Part shown: in pieces, positions 27,116 through 36,185 of the stretch
Layout of the letters: every line of letters begins with the position of its first letter
Position numbering within the stretch: position 1 is the first letter of the stretch
Assembly: GCA_905235515.1 (NCBI GenBank)
Contig: CAJOLV010000012.1
Span: 1-48,559 of the forward strand
Source of the DNA: an uncultured Bacilli bacterium
Lineage (GTDB): Bacteria > Bacillota_I > Bacilli_A > RFN20 > CAG-826
Length of the DNA stretch: 48,559 nt
Reading direction: 5' to 3'
Notes under the pieces: model-generated
The model's database searches: none
The model's input: only the letters and a program-made list of their open reading frames with translations
Told to the model about the DNA's origin: nothing
Translations under genes and position numbers: made by a program

Positions 27116-27706
27116 TTATTTTAACTCTTTTAATTTTCTTTCGATAAGGTCAGATATTTCTTCTGCTGCACGATTGACTTTGTCATTGAGGATGACATAA
27201 TCATAATCATCAGTCATCGCCATCTCTTCTTTGCCTTTTTTAAGTCTTTCCGCAATCAGTTCTTCACTTTCTGTTTTTCTTTTTCTAATTCTTGATTCAA
27301 GAACATCTAAGCTTGGTGGCATTAAGAAGAAGGAAATTACCGCATCATCTTTAACTTTAGACATTACTTGTTTAGCACCATTGATTTCAATTTCGAGTAA
27401 AACATTATGTCCTTCATTACGTAATTTCTCCACTTTATCTTTTGGAGTTCCGTAATAGTTTCCCACAAATTTAGCGTATTCTAAGAAATTATCTCTTACG
27501 ATATTGTCCTTGAATTCTTCTTCACTTATAAAATAATAGTTGATCCCATCAACTTCTTTATTTCTTGGTCCCCTAGTGGTCATTGAAATGGAATAAACTA
27601 GTTCAAATTTTCTGATTTTTTCCAATCTATTTCTCACCGTTTCTTTGCCCACACCAGATGGTCCGCTAAGAATGATAAGTAAGCCTTTTTTCTTTCGTTG
27701 TTCCAT
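27116..27706 (-). CDS. gmk: Guanylate kinase
   Basis: Phosphorylates GMP to GDP. The 196 residues are typical. The P-loop is SGPSGVGKETVRNRL at residue 14; the Glu after GK replaces the usual Gly or Ser. GMP-binding residues lie in SMTTRGPRNKEVDGINYYF and EYAKFVGNYYGTPK. First gene of a long minus-strand operon reaching 18294. There is no Shine-Dalgarno: TATAAT ends 6 bases before the ATG (see promoter), implying that the transcript begins at the start codon. Confidence 0.96.
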   Translation of the reverse strand: MEQRKKKGLLIILSGPSGVGKETVRNRLEKIRKFELVYSISMTTRGPRNKEVDGINYYFISEEEFKDNIVRDNFLEYAKFVGNYYGTPKDKVEKLRNEGHNVLLEIEINGAKQVMSKVKDDAVISFFLMPPSLDVLESRIRKRKTESEELIAERLKKGKEEMAMTDDYDYVILNDKVNRAAEEISDLIERKLKELK

Positions 27707-27712
27707 GCCGGA

Positions 27713-27742
27713 ATTATAAATAATTATTTATATTCAAGTCAA
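27713..27742 (-). promoter_or_regulatory. Strong promoter of gmk, predicted leaderless
   Basis: On the minus strand TTGACT (27737-27742), an 18-base spacer and a perfect TATAAT (27713-27718). Only six bases separate it from the gmk ATG at 27706, so transcription should start at or next to the A of ATG. Confidence 0.75.
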
Positions 27743-27747
27743 GTTAA

Positions 27748-27756
27748 TGTTAAAAT
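27748..27756 (+). promoter_or_regulatory. Extended -10 promoter of the NFACT gene, nearly leaderless
   Basis: TGT-TAAAAT (TAAAAT 27751-27756) ends 12 bases before the ATG at 27769. No ribosome site is visible. It lies back-to-back with the gmk promoter in a 62-base divergent gap. Confidence 0.5.
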
Positions 27757-27768
27757 GTTTTGGACTTT

Positions 27769-29145
27769 ATGAAGATGAATTTTTCCACATTACAAGCGAT
27801 TATTTTGGACGCGAAAAATAAGATTGATAACAACAGAATTAACAATATAACTTTGATTAATTCTAGGGTTTTGTTATTTTCCTTTTCTTCATTTAGAAAT
27901 GAAAAACTACTAGTTTGTTTAGAACATCAACACCCATTCATTTCATTTTGTAAAGTTGAAGATTCTATTCCCACTATTACAGGTGGATTATCCGATGTCT
28001 TAAGAAAAGAATTAAAAGAAGCAATTATTTTAGATATTGATTTATTAAATAATGATCGCATTGTTGATATCAAATTGTGTAAAACAAATGATTTCTTTGA
28101 AAAGGAAATAAAACATTTAATTTTTGAATTGATTCCTTTTAAAAGTAATTTGATTCTCACTAATGAAAAATATGGCATCATTTACGCTGCCCACTATTCT
28201 TCTTTAGAAAATAAACATCCAATTATTAAAGGAATGACTTACGAAACCATTACTAAAAACGATTCTTTTAAAGTAGAGGAAGAGATAATTCCTTTAGAAC
28301 AAATTAAAAAAGAAGCATCAGATTATATTTATGTCGCTAAAGCAAAAAGATTAATGGAAAGATATGAGCCTTTGTTTAAGCATATGAAAGTAAGGAGTAA
28401 GTCATTAAAACAAAAACTTAAAGTCTTAGATAAAGAATATGAAGATGCAAGTTCTAGATTAATATATCAAGAATATGGTAATACCCTTTTAGCGTTCATT
28501 AATGAACCTGAATTATTAGAAAACTATATCAAAGATAATAATCTTGATATTGATAGAAATATGCCTATCGGCCAAGTCGCTAATCAATATTTTAAAAAAT
28601 ATAAAAAAGCGAAAAGGACTTTAGATATTAATAGGCAAGAATATCAAAAGGCTATTAAAGAAATTGAATATTACGAAATTACCCTCTCTCAAACTGATTA
28701 TATGGATGAGGATGACCTCTATGAATTAGCCAAAGAAATAATGCCTTATAAGTTCAATCATTCTACCTTAAAGAAACAATCTCAAAGTAAATATTCCTAT
28801 GTTATTGTCGATGGAGCAAAAATCTATTTTGGCAAAAATATGCAACAAAACAACGATATTTCCTTTAAATTAGCCAAAAAAGAATATATGTATTTCCATA
28901 TTAAAGATTATCATGGAAGTCATGTTGTTATCTTTAATGAGCACCCTAGTAAAGAGATGATTTTAACCGCCTGCGAGATGTCGTTAATTTTATCCAACAA
29001 AACATCAGGAGATATTCAATATACTTTAGTTAAGAATATTAAAAAAGGACCAGAACTTGGCCTCGCCCTTTTAAAAAGTTATGAATTAATTACTCTTCAT
29101 TCAATAAGACAAGAAACTTATGAATTGTTGAAGAGACATCATTAA
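27769..29145 (+). CDS. rqcH: RqcH / NFACT-family ribosome quality-control protein
   Basis: In Bacilli RqcH binds stalled 50S subunits and adds alanine tails to the blocked chain; older names are FbpA or fibronectin-binding protein. The N-terminal NFACT-N domain keeps the Asp-Arg pair (NNDRIVDI, about residue 100) needed for tRNA binding. A coiled-coil middle (about 200-320) is followed by the NFACT-R domain (VDGAKIYFGKN, YFHIKDYHGSHVVIF, about 350-410). At 458 residues it is about 100 shorter than Bacillus RqcH, mainly in the middle. I chose the ATG at 27769; a TTG 9 bases upstream is possible. Its stop overlaps that of convergent trmL. Confidence 0.88.
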   Translation: MKMNFSTLQAIILDAKNKIDNNRINNITLINSRVLLFSFSSFRNEKLLVCLEHQHPFISFCKVEDSIPTITGGLSDVLRKELKEAIILDIDLLNNDRIVDIKLCKTNDFFEKEIKHLIFELIPFKSNLILTNEKYGIIYAAHYSSLENKHPIIKGMTYETITKNDSFKVEEEIIPLEQIKKEASDYIYVAKAKRLMERYEPLFKHMKVRSKSLKQKLKVLDKEYEDASSRLIYQEYGNTLLAFINEPELLENYIKDNNLDIDRNMPIGQVANQYFKKYKKAKRTLDINRQEYQKAIKEIEYYEITLSQTDYMDEDDLYELAKEIMPYKFNHSTLKKQSQSKYSYVIVDGAKIYFGKNMQQNNDISFKLAKKEYMYFHIKDYHGSHVVIFNEHPSKEMILTACEMSLILSNKTSGDIQYTLVKNIKKGPELGLALLKSYELITLHSIRQETYELLKRHH

Positions 29146-29666
29146 TTATCTTTTTTCTCATTCATTAAAAAGTCTTCCCCTTTGATAGCCTCACTAGTGG
29201 CTAAATTGGGGAATTTTTGTTGTCTTAAAATCTCATAAGCCACAATAGCGACGCAATTAGAGAGGTTTAGACTTCTTGCTTCTGGCACCATTGGAAGTCT
29301 TAATAAATTATCATGGTGTTCTCTTAAAATATCGTGCGGGATACCTGTTGATTCTCTACCAAACATGACAAAGATATCTTTTACAGGATCAGAGAAATCG
29401 AAGGAGGAATACACTCTATCTGCGTATCTAGTTACATAGTAAACTTCTTGATTTGGATATTTTTTCACAAAGTCTTCATATGTTGGATAATAATACATTT
29501 TTAAATCGTCAATGTAGTCCATTCCCACTCTTTTTAGATCCTTTGAATCAATAGAAAAAGAAAGTGGTCCGATAATATGAAGACATGCATGGATAGCCAC
29601 GCATGTTCGCATTATATTACCAGTGTTCTGTGGTTTTTCTGGTCTATATAAAACAATGTTAATCAT
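29142..29666 (-). CDS. trmL: TrmL, tRNA (cytidine/uridine-34-2'-O)-methyltransferase
   Basis: SPOUT-class enzyme that methylates the ribose of the wobble nucleotide in tRNA-Leu. The 174 residues include NIVLYRPEKPQNTGNIMRT at the N terminus, FGRESTGIPHDIL (about residue 100) and PMVPEARSLNLSNCVAIVAYE (knot, about residues 128-148), all diagnostic. It is last in the ppa-trmL pair, 1 base after the ppa stop. The tail converges with rqcH and overlaps its stop; no terminator separates them. Confidence 0.95.
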   Translation of the reverse strand: MINIVLYRPEKPQNTGNIMRTCVAIHACLHIIGPLSFSIDSKDLKRVGMDYIDDLKMYYYPTYEDFVKKYPNQEVYYVTRYADRVYSSFDFSDPVKDIFVMFGRESTGIPHDILREHHDNLLRLPMVPEARSLNLSNCVAIVAYEILRQQKFPNLATSEAIKGEDFLMNEKKDN

Positions 29667-30224
29667 TTATTTGTGTTGTTTTTGAACTAACCACTGAGGT
29701 TCAATTTCTTCTTTATAAGCTTTTAAGCATTCTTCAATAATCTTAATAGCGGCGTCTTTACCTTTCACTTCATCGACTGCAGTGGTTTTTCCTTCAAGTG
29801 TTTTATAAACGGAGAAGAAGTGTTTAATTTCATCCATAACATGGGCTGGAATTTGCCAGATATCTGTATAGCTGTTGTAGAAAGGATCATGATTTGCCAC
29901 TGCGATAATCTTTTCATCGGATTTACCATTATCAGTCATAATCAAGACACCGATAGCGTGACATTCTACAAATGACATAGGAAGAATATCTTCACTACAA
30001 AGAACCAAAACATCTAATGGATCTAAATCTTTAGCGTAAGTGCGAGGAATAAAACCATAGTTTTGTGGATAGTGAGTAGATGTGAATAAAACACGGTCAA
30101 GAATTAAATGACCTGTTTCTTTGTCTAATTCATATTTGTTTTTCGATCCTTTAGAAACTTCGATAAGGGCTAAGAATCTTTCTGGAGTGATTCTATTAGG
30201 ATTGACATCGTGCCATGAATGCAT
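29667..30224 (-). CDS. ppa: Inorganic pyrophosphatase, soluble family I
   Basis: Hydrolyses PPi to phosphate in the cytoplasm. The 185 residues include KYELDKETGHLILDRVLF (metal and phosphate ligands), YPQNYGFIPRT and the central DLDPLDVLVLCSE with the two metal aspartates (about residues 85-97). Family I (not the DHH family II usual in Bacillus). GGAGG lies before the ATG. Its presence alongside a PPi-type phosphofructokinase gene in the same window is notable, because both consume PPi. Confidence 0.93.
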   Translation of the reverse strand: MHSWHDVNPNRITPERFLALIEVSKGSKNKYELDKETGHLILDRVLFTSTHYPQNYGFIPRTYAKDLDPLDVLVLCSEDILPMSFVECHAIGVLIMTDNGKSDEKIIAVANHDPFYNSYTDIWQIPAHVMDEIKHFFSVYKTLEGKTTAVDEVKGKDAAIKIIEECLKAYKEEIEPQWLVQKQHK

Positions 30225-30291
30225 ATAAATAACCTCCGTGGTAATATGTTAACACAATAGCGGTTTACTAACTATAAACTTTTTTCTAATG

Positions 30292-30297
30292 TATAAT
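30292..30297 (+). promoter_or_regulatory. Perfect -10 box of the lipoprotein gene, predicted leaderless
   Basis: TATAAT at 30292-30297 is separated from the ATG at 30304 by six bases, the same spacing as at gmk. The -35 region is weak. No ribosome binding site is visible. Confidence 0.45.
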
Positions 30298-30303
30298 TTA
30301 ACC

Positions 30304-30786
30304 ATGAAGCATAAATTTACTTGTTTGTTTTTCTTATCAGCACTCGCTATTACTAGCTGTAGCCAATTAAAAAGTAACACTGCAATTCACTCATTAATGA
30401 GTAAAGACCGTAATGTCATTGAATTAAGTGTCGGAGAAATGGCCAATTTAGTCGAACACAATTATGGAGTTTCCATATTATTTTATTCTCTTCAATGTTC
30501 CTATTGTGATAAGGCGAGAGAATCATTAAAAGAAATGGCAAAAAAATATGATTATGCATTATTCCAATTAGAAATGAATAGACAAGTAGAAGAATACATT
30601 CAAGAAGATTTTAAACAGGTGAATTTAAGTTTATATCACTACCCAACTTTGTTTTTATTCGAAAATAATGAGTTATCCTACTATATTGATAATGAAAATT
30701 TATTAAATTATTCATCACTGAGAAGAATTTTAATTCCTCAGTTATTTGAAACAGAAACCTTTTATCAAGATATCAATAATCTTTAA
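30304..30786 (+). CDS. Thioredoxin-fold lipoprotein
   Basis: 160-residue secreted lipoprotein: Lys-rich start, hydrophobic core LFFLSALAI and lipobox AITSC (Cys about residue 19). The mature part has a thioredoxin-like segment with a C-x2-C redox pair in SLQCSYCDKARESL (about residue 80) and a cis-proline motif HYPTLFLFENNE (about residue 120). It would face the outer surface, where it could reduce or isomerise disulfides. I use the ATG at 30304; an ATG five codons upstream overlaps the -10 box. Monocistronic, own terminator. The partner and substrate are unknown. Confidence 0.75.
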   Translation: MKHKFTCLFFLSALAITSCSQLKSNTAIHSLMSKDRNVIELSVGEMANLVEHNYGVSILFYSLQCSYCDKARESLKEMAKKYDYALFQLEMNRQVEEYIQEDFKQVNLSLYHYPTLFLFENNELSYYIDNENLLNYSSLRRILIPQLFETETFYQDINNL

Positions 30787-30830
30787 TCTTTGTTTAAAGT
30801 AATGTTTAAAATATGAAAAATACGGAAATA

Positions 30831-30857
30831 ATGCCGCGAAAATGGCATATTTTTTTA
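30831..30857 (+). terminator. Terminator of the lipoprotein gene
   Basis: ATGCC/GGCAT stem (30831-30835 with 30844-30848), 8-base loop, followed by a T-rich run. Confidence 0.65.
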
Positions 30858-30864
30858 TTTATAT

Positions 30865-30892
30865 GAAAACCGCCTTATTTAATCAGGCGGTT
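30865..30892 (-). terminator. Terminator of the atp operon
   Basis: A 7-bp GC-rich stem AACCGCC/GGCGGTT (30868-30874 with 30886-30892) lies 6 bases past the atpC stop. On the minus strand it is followed by TTTT and AT-rich sequence. Confidence 0.7.
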
Positions 30893-30898
30893 ATTTCA

Positions 30899-31305
30899 CT
30901 ATTTTTTGTTTTTAATATTGATGCGGTTTTCCGCTCTTGCTAAAGCTAATTTAGAGGCGGTTATTTTAATGGTTTCTAGTTTAGGAGTAGCTAACCTCTT
31001 TAGTGCTCTTTCTTTAGCGGCTTTTGCACGATCTAAATCGATTTCATCGACACTCTCGATTGATTGAAGGAGTAACTCAACTTTATTGTCATTAACTTTA
31101 ATTAATCCACCCGATGTAGCGTATGATTCTCTTTTGCCGTCTTTTTGGATTACTAATTCACTAATGACCACTGTGGACACTAACGGAGAATGGTTAGGTA
31201 AAATACCAAGCATGTATTTTTCTGAACATACTTGTAAGTATTCCACATCATCAGAATAGTAATGATTATATGGAGTATAAATATCGAGAGTAAAAGTTTT
31301 CGCCA

Positions 31306-31306
<1 letters not shown>
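30899..31306 (-). CDS. atpC: ATP synthase epsilon subunit
   Basis: Central-stalk subunit that couples rotation and inhibits ATP hydrolysis. 135 residues: N-terminal beta-sandwich with GILPNHSPLVS (about residue 35) and two C-terminal helices (DLDRAKAAKERALKRL). Last gene of the operon; its start overlaps the atpD stop by one base. A GC-rich terminator follows. Confidence 0.95.
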
Positions 31307-32718
<1,412 letters not shown>

Positions 32719-33561
32719 CTATAAGGCTTCAGCCGCTCCGACAATCTCAGTAATTTCTTGAGTAATAGCGGCTTGTCTAGCTTTATTAAATTCAATTTGT
32801 AATGTTTCTAAAATTTCGTTTGCGTTATCTGTCGCGGATTCCATCGCGTTACATCTAGCGGCTTGCTCGCAAACTTCAGATTCCAATAATTTGGAATATA
32901 TGGTGGTTTTTAATAATAATGAAACAAGTGTATCTACTAATATTTCTTCACTTGGCTCTAATATTGGAGCAAACCCTAATTCATCTTCATTATCTTCTTG
33001 TTTAATTGGAAGAATTAAGGCGTCCTTAGGAATGAAAGCTAAGGAGTTACGATATGAAGAGTAAATAAGATGAATTTCATTATAACTACCATTCAAGAAT
33101 TGATTAATTAAGTATTCACTTAATTTCTTAATCACTTTCTCATCCTTGATGGAATGATATTCAGAGAAGTCTAAGATTAATTGATAATTACCATTGTTGT
33201 AATGGGTTAATCCTTTCTTCCCTAACACTAATAAGTCATCATTTTCCGCTACTGTGGCATCCGCAAGTTTGAATACATTTGCGTTATAGGCGCCACACAA
33301 ACCAAGGGTGCTAGAGACGATGACATATAACTTTTTATTTATATCAGTTGAACCAACAGCAAACTTAGATTTTGTTTTCACCCATTTTAAAACCTCATCA
33401 GAAATATCGTTAATTCGTGAAGAATATTCGCGATTTGCAAGCATTTTGTTTTTATAACGGTTTAATTTAACCGTAGAAACAAGTTTCATCGCGCTCGTCA
33501 CTTTTAACGCACCACTGACGGTTTTGATTCGGGATTTAATCTTAGTGATTTGTTGGGACAT
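32719..33561 (-). CDS. atpG: ATP synthase gamma subunit
   Basis: Rotating central shaft. 280 residues, typical length. N-terminal helix KIKSRIKTVSGALKVTSAMKLVS and C-terminal helix EICE-like MESATDNANEILETLQIEFNKARQAAITQEITEIVGAAEAL are the family's coiled coil; the Rossmann-like middle contains LCGAYNANV. Located between atpA and atpD as in all canonical operons. Confidence 0.96.
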   Translation of the reverse strand: MSQQITKIKSRIKTVSGALKVTSAMKLVSTVKLNRYKNKMLANREYSSRINDISDEVLKWVKTKSKFAVGSTDINKKLYVIVSSTLGLCGAYNANVFKLADATVAENDDLLVLGKKGLTHYNNGNYQLILDFSEYHSIKDEKVIKKLSEYLINQFLNGSYNEIHLIYSSYRNSLAFIPKDALILPIKQEDNEDELGFAPILEPSEEILVDTLVSLLLKTTIYSKLLESEVCEQAARCNAMESATDNANEILETLQIEFNKARQAAITQEITEIVGAAEAL

Positions 33562-33569
33562 ATTGTTTT

Positions 33570-35075
33570 CTATTTATTAATTTCAAAGAAATCATTGATT
33601 GCTGTTTTAAGTTGTTCTTCAACTTCAGCAGAGATTTCTTTGTTATCGTTGATGCTCTTTAATAAATTAGCATGTGAAGTACTAACATATTTATAAGCCT
33701 CTTCGAGAGTTGGACGAACTTTATCAATCTCTAAGTTATCCAAATATTTTTCTTTCGCCATAAATAATTCAAAGACTTGGCGGTCTAATGAACGTGGTTT
33801 GTATTGGTCTTGGCGTAAGACTTGAAGCAAAGCTTCACCGTGCTTCAAAATTGAAACTGTGCTAGCGTCGAGATCACTACCAAATTGGGCGAACGATTTC
33901 ATTTCATTAAAACTAGCAAGTTCAATCTTTAAACTTCTCGCGACTTGTTTAGTGGCCTTAAATTGGGCAGCACCACCAACACGTGAGACGGATAAACCAC
34001 TATCAATTGCAGGTCTTTGACCAGCATTGAATAAATCAGTTTGTAAGAAAATTTGGCCATCTGTAATAGAGATGACATTTGTTGGAATATATGCAGAAAT
34101 ATCACCAGATTGAGTTTCAATAATTGGCAAGGCAGTAATCGAACCACCACCAAATTCTGGGGATAATTTGCAAGCTCTTTCTAAAAGTCTACTATGGAGA
34201 TAGAAGACATCACCTGGATAGGCTTCACGACCAGGACTTCTCTTAAGAAGTAATGATAATGTACGATAGGCAACAGCGTGTTTACTTAAATCGTCATAGA
34301 TGATTAAAACATCTTTGCCTTGTTCCATCCATTCTTCCGCAATTGCCACACCGGCATATGGTGCGACATAAAGTAATGGCGCTGGTTCACTAGCTGTCGC
34401 AGCGACAACAAGCGTGTAATCCATCGCATTAAATTCTTTTAATTTATCGACAATTTGAGCAACTGTGGAATTCTTTTGGCCAATTGCCACATAAATACAG
34501 ATAACATCTTTGCCTTTTTGGTTAATAATTGAATCGATGGCGATTGCGGTTTTACCCGTTTGACGGTCACCGATAATCAATTCTCTTTGGCCTCTTCCGA
34601 TTGGAGTCATCGCATCAATCGCGGTGATACCGGTTTCTAAAGGAGTATCAACACTTTTACGTTTAATGACACCGGGAGCAATTCTTTCGATTGGTCTAGT
34701 TTTGTTGGTTTTAATTTCACCCAATCCATCAATTGGTTGGCCTAATGCATTAACGACACGCCCAAGCATGTTATCACCAACTGGAACTTCCATAACGGTT
34801 TTGGTTCTTTTTACCGTATCGCCTTCTTTGACTAAGGTGTCATCGCCTAAAAGAACGACACCAACATGTTCAGCTTCTAAGTTCATGACCATGCCATAAA
34901 TGTCATTAGGGAACAATAATAGTTCACCAAGCATAGCTTGATCTAGGCCATAGACCAAGGCAATACCGTCACCAACAGATATCACTGTGCCCACATCATT
35001 AGATTCCACTTTGTGTTCATAGTGTTTGATTTGCTCTTTAATTAACGCACTGATTTCATTGGTTTTAATCTTCAT
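33570..35075 (-). CDS. atpA: ATP synthase alpha subunit
   Basis: Non-catalytic nucleotide-binding subunit of F1. 501 residues with P-loop [14 protein letters not shown] (about residue 170), the [22 protein letters not shown] block (about residue 285) and [13 protein letters not shown] (about residue 365). The start overlaps the end of atpH by 11 bases, so its translation may depend on ribosomes finishing the delta frame, which matters given the frame break in atpH. Confidence 0.98.
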   Translation of the reverse strand: MKIKTNEISALIKEQIKHYEHKVESNDVGTVISVGDGIALVYGLDQAMLGELLLFPNDIYGMVMNLEAEHVGVVLLGDDTLVKEGDTVKRTKTVMEVPVGDNMLGRVVNALGQPIDGLGEIKTNKTRPIERIAPGVIKRKSVDTPLETGITAIDAMTPIGRGQRELIIGDRQTGKTAIAIDSIINQKGKDVICIYVAIGQKNSTVAQIVDKLKEFNAMDYTLVVAATASEPAPLLYVAPYAGVAIAEEWMEQGKDVLIIYDDLSKHAVAYRTLSLLLKRSPGREAYPGDVFYLHSRLLERACKLSPEFGGGSITALPIIETQSGDISAYIPTNVISITDGQIFLQTDLFNAGQRPAIDSGLSVSRVGGAAQFKATKQVARSLKIELASFNEMKSFAQFGSDLDASTVSILKHGEALLQVLRQDQYKPRSLDRQVFELFMAKEKYLDNLEIDKVRPTLEEAYKYVSTSHANLLKSINDNKEISAEVEEQLKTAINDFFEINK

Positions 35076-35614
35076 ACGTTATACCCTCCTTTTTCAAAAG
35101 GTCAATTTTCATATTCTCTAACTTGTTTTTGATTGAACCGTCATAAATATGACCGCGTATAACAACCTTGAGACCACCAATAATTGATGGGTCAATTTTG
35201 TTAATTAATTCAACTTCCACTTTTTCAAGTTGAGAAATCTTTGTTTGTAATTTTTTAAGTGTTTGTTCGTCTAATGGAACAATTGAATATACTAATCCTT
35301 CTTCCACTCCACGATCTTCATTGCAATAGGAATTAAATGCCTCGAGCACATCTAGTATTTGATGAGCGCGATTATTCTTAATTAATAACTTAATTAATGA
35401 AACTATATCTTTATCAAAAGCCTTGATTGTTTTATCAATGATTTGTTCTCTTTCTTCAATTGACAAAGTCATTGCCTAAAAGAATGATAAAATCGCGATT
35501 CTCTAAAAGAATCTTTCTTAATTCCTTAACTTCTAATTGCAATTCTGTTACTTGTTTACGATCGACTGCAATTGAGAATAATGCTGAACCATAACGTGAA
35601 GCGACTTCATTCAT
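35065..35614 (-). pseudogene. atpH: ATP synthase delta subunit with a frame break
   Basis: Delta links F1 to the b stalk. The reading frame from ATG 35614 encodes the expected N terminus (MNEVASRYGSALFSIAVDRK) but meets TGA at 35456. The rest (IEEREQIIDKTIKAF … GGLKVVIRGHIYDGSI) is in the +1 frame, open from ATG 35472 to 35065. The frames overlap at 35456-35472. Removing one base in the GGCAATG stretch just before 35472 gives a continuous protein of about 182 residues, the normal family length. A TAG in the +1 frame just upstream restricts the break to this stretch. It may be an assembly error, a real mutation, recoding, or a split subunit made by re-initiation. All other atp genes are intact. 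Confidence 0.85.
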
Positions 35615-35617
35615 AGA

Positions 35618-36166
35618 CTATAGTTTTTCAATAAATTCCTCTGCTAAACGAGTGTTATCCTTAGAGTTAACTTCTCGTTTTAATATTTCGCTAGATGTTA
35701 GCAAAGCGACTTCCACGATTTCCTTTTGAATATCATCCAAAGCTTCTTGACGGGATCTTTGAATATCTTCCTCGGCCATCTTTTTCATCTTCTCTACTTC
35801 TTTACTAGCGTTAAGTATAATCTCTTCTTGCTGTCTCTTAGCTTCTAATTGAGCGTTTTCAATAATTTCAGAAGCTTGTTTCTTGCTAGCAAGAATAGTT
35901 TCTTGAGACTGCGTTAAATTAATTGCGGCCTCAGCTTTACTTTTCTCTGCGTCGCTTATTTCTTTTTCAATGTAATCTTGCCTTGCCTTTAACATCTTTT
36001 TGACTGGTTTATAGGCCACAAAGACTACAACGATGAGGAGGATAATAAACGCCACGACTTGCATGATAAAAGATACCCAGCTTGGAATCAAATTGTTACG
36101 AATGGTATCGCCAATTTGTTCTCCCCAGGCTTTTAAATCCGCAAGTACTAGACTTAAACGAACCAT
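35618..36166 (-). CDS. atpF: ATP synthase b subunit
   Basis: Peripheral stalk. 182 residues with one membrane segment (about residues 32-53, FIMQVVAFIILLIVVVFVAY) and a long charged helix (KARQDYIEKEISDAEKSKAEA …) that dimerises and holds delta. GGAGG ribosome site. It is followed directly by atpH, whose start lies 3 bases after its stop. Confidence 0.95.
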   Translation of the reverse strand: MVRLSLVLADLKAWGEQIGDTIRNNLIPSWVSFIMQVVAFIILLIVVVFVAYKPVKKMLKARQDYIEKEISDAEKSKAEAAINLTQSQETILASKKQASEIIENAQLEAKRQQEEIILNASKEVEKMKKMAEEDIQRSRQEALDDIQKEIVEVALLTSSEILKREVNSKDNTRLAEEFIEKL

Positions 36167-36185
36167 GAGATTCCTCCTTTAAAAA

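Noticed and set aside
30289-30303. ATG at 30289 as start of the lipoprotein gene
   Set aside because: It overlaps the -10 box and adds residues before the Lys-rich start of the signal peptide.
35456-35490. Ty1-like +1 frameshift site in atpH (CTTTTAGGC)
   Set aside because: Slippage at CTT or TTA would enter the TAG of the +1 frame; the shift has to occur after it, where no cognate re-pairing is possible.
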